Origin: a virus
Length of the DNA stretch: 28,250 bases
Virus record (IMG/VR): IMGVR_UViG_3300047478_000091
Span: 1 to 28,250 of that record
Reading direction: 5' to 3' (one strand)
Numbering within the stretch: the stretch's first letter is position 1; the number at the start of each line of letters is the position of its first letter. The position numbers and the translations under genes are program-made. The notes beneath the pieces are model-generated. The model had not been told where the DNA came from, searched no databases, and was given only the letters and a program-made list of their open reading frames with translations. Below, piece by piece: positions 27,229-28,250 of this stretch.

Positions 27229-27614
27229 ATTCAATACTAAATCTACAAGCAATTAACCTGGCTATCTGGATTCGAGACAACGCTCTAAAGGTAGACCGCA
27301 ATCTATTGATAGAGCAGATTCAGGCGCTCGCGGAATACGAGATCTTCTCGAACCGCCAGCTTGAAGCGATTTGCAAAAAGCGTGTAAGTTATGCTACCAT
27401 CGGAGGATACACTCGCAAAAGCACTAAGAGCGGTGGCCGGCTAAATCCCGACACGCTTGAAGACTTGCGCGAAGTGTTGTTCCTGAAGCACAACGGACGT
27501 ATCGCCTATAGCAATATCAAGAACGCTGTGGATAACGGAACTTCACAGAACATGGTCTCGCGGCTTACAGGCGTGGCCCAATCAACAATCAGTAAGCACT
27601 TTGGAGGAAACTAA
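27225..27614 (+). CDS. Helix-turn-helix DNA-binding protein
   Basis: 129 residues, ATGA overlap with the primase gene. Two helix-turn-helix-like segments: 'SNRQLEAICKKRVSYATIGGY' (about 45-65) and 'NGTSQNMVSRLTGVAQSTISKHF' (about 104-126), the latter a classic recognition-helix pattern. May be a replication accessory or regulator. No specific family. Confidence 0.65.
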   Translation: MNSILNLQAINLAIWIRDNALKVDRNLLIEQIQALAEYEIFSNRQLEAICKKRVSYATIGGYTRKSTKSGGRLNPDTLEDLREVLFLKHNGRIAYSNIKNAVDNGTSQNMVSRLTGVAQSTISKHFGGN

Positions 27615-27856
27615 TGATTAAAATTTATACAAACCCTAACTGTGTCCAGTGCGACATGACCAAGAAACAGTTTGACAAGCGCGGTATCGAATACGAGAGC
27701 ATCGACCTGTCAACTGTGCCAGAACTTCTTGAGCAGTTTAAAGCTGAAGGCTACATGGCTGCGCCTGTGGTTGTTACTAACCTTGTAACCTGGGCTGGCT
27801 TCAAGCCAGAGCTGATTAGCCAAGTTGCTCACCCAAGTTATAGAAGTAAGCTTTAA
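27614..27856 (+). CDS. nrdH: NrdH-like glutaredoxin/redoxin
   Basis: 80 residues. Active site C10-V-Q-C13 matches NrdH redoxins, with cis-Pro region 'MAAPVVV' and the C-terminal 'WAGFKPELISQV' typical of NrdH. NrdH donates electrons to class Ib ribonucleotide reductase to raise dNTP supply; no reductase gene is in the window, so it would serve the host enzyme or one outside. One-base overlaps with both neighbours. Confidence 0.85.
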   Translation: MIKIYTNPNCVQCDMTKKQFDKRGIEYESIDLSTVPELLEQFKAEGYMAAPVVVTNLVTWAGFKPELISQVAHPSYRSKL

Positions 27857-28250
27857 TGTCTTTTGATATCAAGCAGGCTACATGCCTGAATGAAGACCCA
27901 GACATGTTCTTCTCGGACGATGAAGATGAACCGGACTGGGAGCTAATCAAGAAAGCCAAAGCCATATGCGCTTTGTGCCCAGTAATTGCAGACTGTTTGC
28001 AAATGGCTTACGAAGAAGAGGCTGACGGCATTTGGGGTGGCACAACAACTCGCGAGCGTAGGATTACTTTGAACAGGGAGATGCGAGGCTACGTGCCAAT
28101 CCCTAGGACTGTTTCAGAAAATGCTAAGCAAGCTGTTGCGGCTGTTAATAAGGCTAAAACTATTGCAGTCTCAGATCGTGACAGAGAACTATTCCAGCAA
28201 GCGCTTGACATGTTTGACGACCTAGACGATTTGACTGAGATGCTGCTACA
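27856..28250 (+). CDS. WhiB-family transcriptional regulator (second copy, cut by window edge)
   Basis: At least 131 residues, running off the right edge. C10, C38, C41 and C47 (C-x27-C-x2-C-x5-C) and 'GIWGG' (58-62) are the WhiB core; 'RERRI' follows as in the family. It continues into a helical extension of more than 60 residues ending in an acidic region (DMFDDLDDLTEML), not usual for short WhiBs. The ATG overlaps the nrdH stop. Confidence 0.85.
   Translation, partial: MSFDIKQATCLNEDPDMFFSDDEDEPDWELIKKAKAICALCPVIADCLQMAYEEEADGIWGGTTTRERRITLNREMRGYVPIPRTVSENAKQAVAAVNKAKTIAVSDRDRELFQQALDMFDDLDDLTEMLL

Overview
The window is a piece of a double-stranded DNA tailed phage (or prophage) genome from an actinobacterial host, with base composition somewhat AT-leaning for that phylum. 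Actinobacterial markers are two WhiB-family Fe-S regulators, a DUF2637 membrane protein, an NrdH-type redoxin and an RNA whose ends closely resemble an actinobacterial tmRNA. The phage nature rests on a portal / large terminase / HK97-type capsid block, a phage replication-recombination block, dense 1-8 nt gene overlaps and many tiny genes. No integrase or C1-type repressor is in the window, so lifestyle cannot be decided. A freshwater Microbacteriaceae or Nanopelagicales-like host is my inference from composition and gene style, not something shown.

Layout. Everything from 1 to 12735 reads leftward (- strand); everything from 13491 to the right edge reads rightward (+ strand). The 755-base gap between them (12736-13490) is a divergent control region. 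It has leader hairpins, a degenerate 7-bp tandem array, an AT-rich hyphenated palindrome, two families of operator-like repeats and a strong rightward promoter, and is the best origin/switch candidate. Leftward, in transcription order: two unknown genes, a large amidoligase-family protein with a cysteine-rich insert, a small gene, a class II glutamine amidotransferase, several small genes (zinc-finger-like peptides, a DUF4326 protein, a DUF669-like protein, a small membrane protein), a terminator, then the packaging/head genes: small terminase, large terminase, portal, protease-scaffold, DUF2190-type decoration protein, major capsid protein, and the first codons of the next gene. Terminator hairpins separate these sub-blocks.

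Rightward: a run of small acidic genes, several of them paralogous and driven by at least four look-alike TTGACA promoters; an SSB; an HTH protein; then a SNF2-type helicase, a compact C5 DNA methyltransferase, a second family of small paralogs, DUF2637, WhiB, a PD-(D/E)XK nuclease, a Sak4-like ATPase and DUF669 (a recombination/ssDNA set), an RNA region, a primase-helicase, an HTH protein, NrdH and a second WhiB cut by the window edge.

The RNA region (24097-24990) is the most unusual part. It contains tRNA-Thr(TGT) and tRNA-Asn(GTT), two tRNA-like elements with good acceptor/T arms but odd anticodon arms, a run of simple hairpins between them, and a 78-nt RNA that looks like the tRNA-like domain of tmRNA (including the G3-U70 alanine identity pair) with the whole mRNA-like domain missing. 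This tag-less mini-tmRNA and the amidoligase/amidotransferase module are the best candidates for undescribed biology here.
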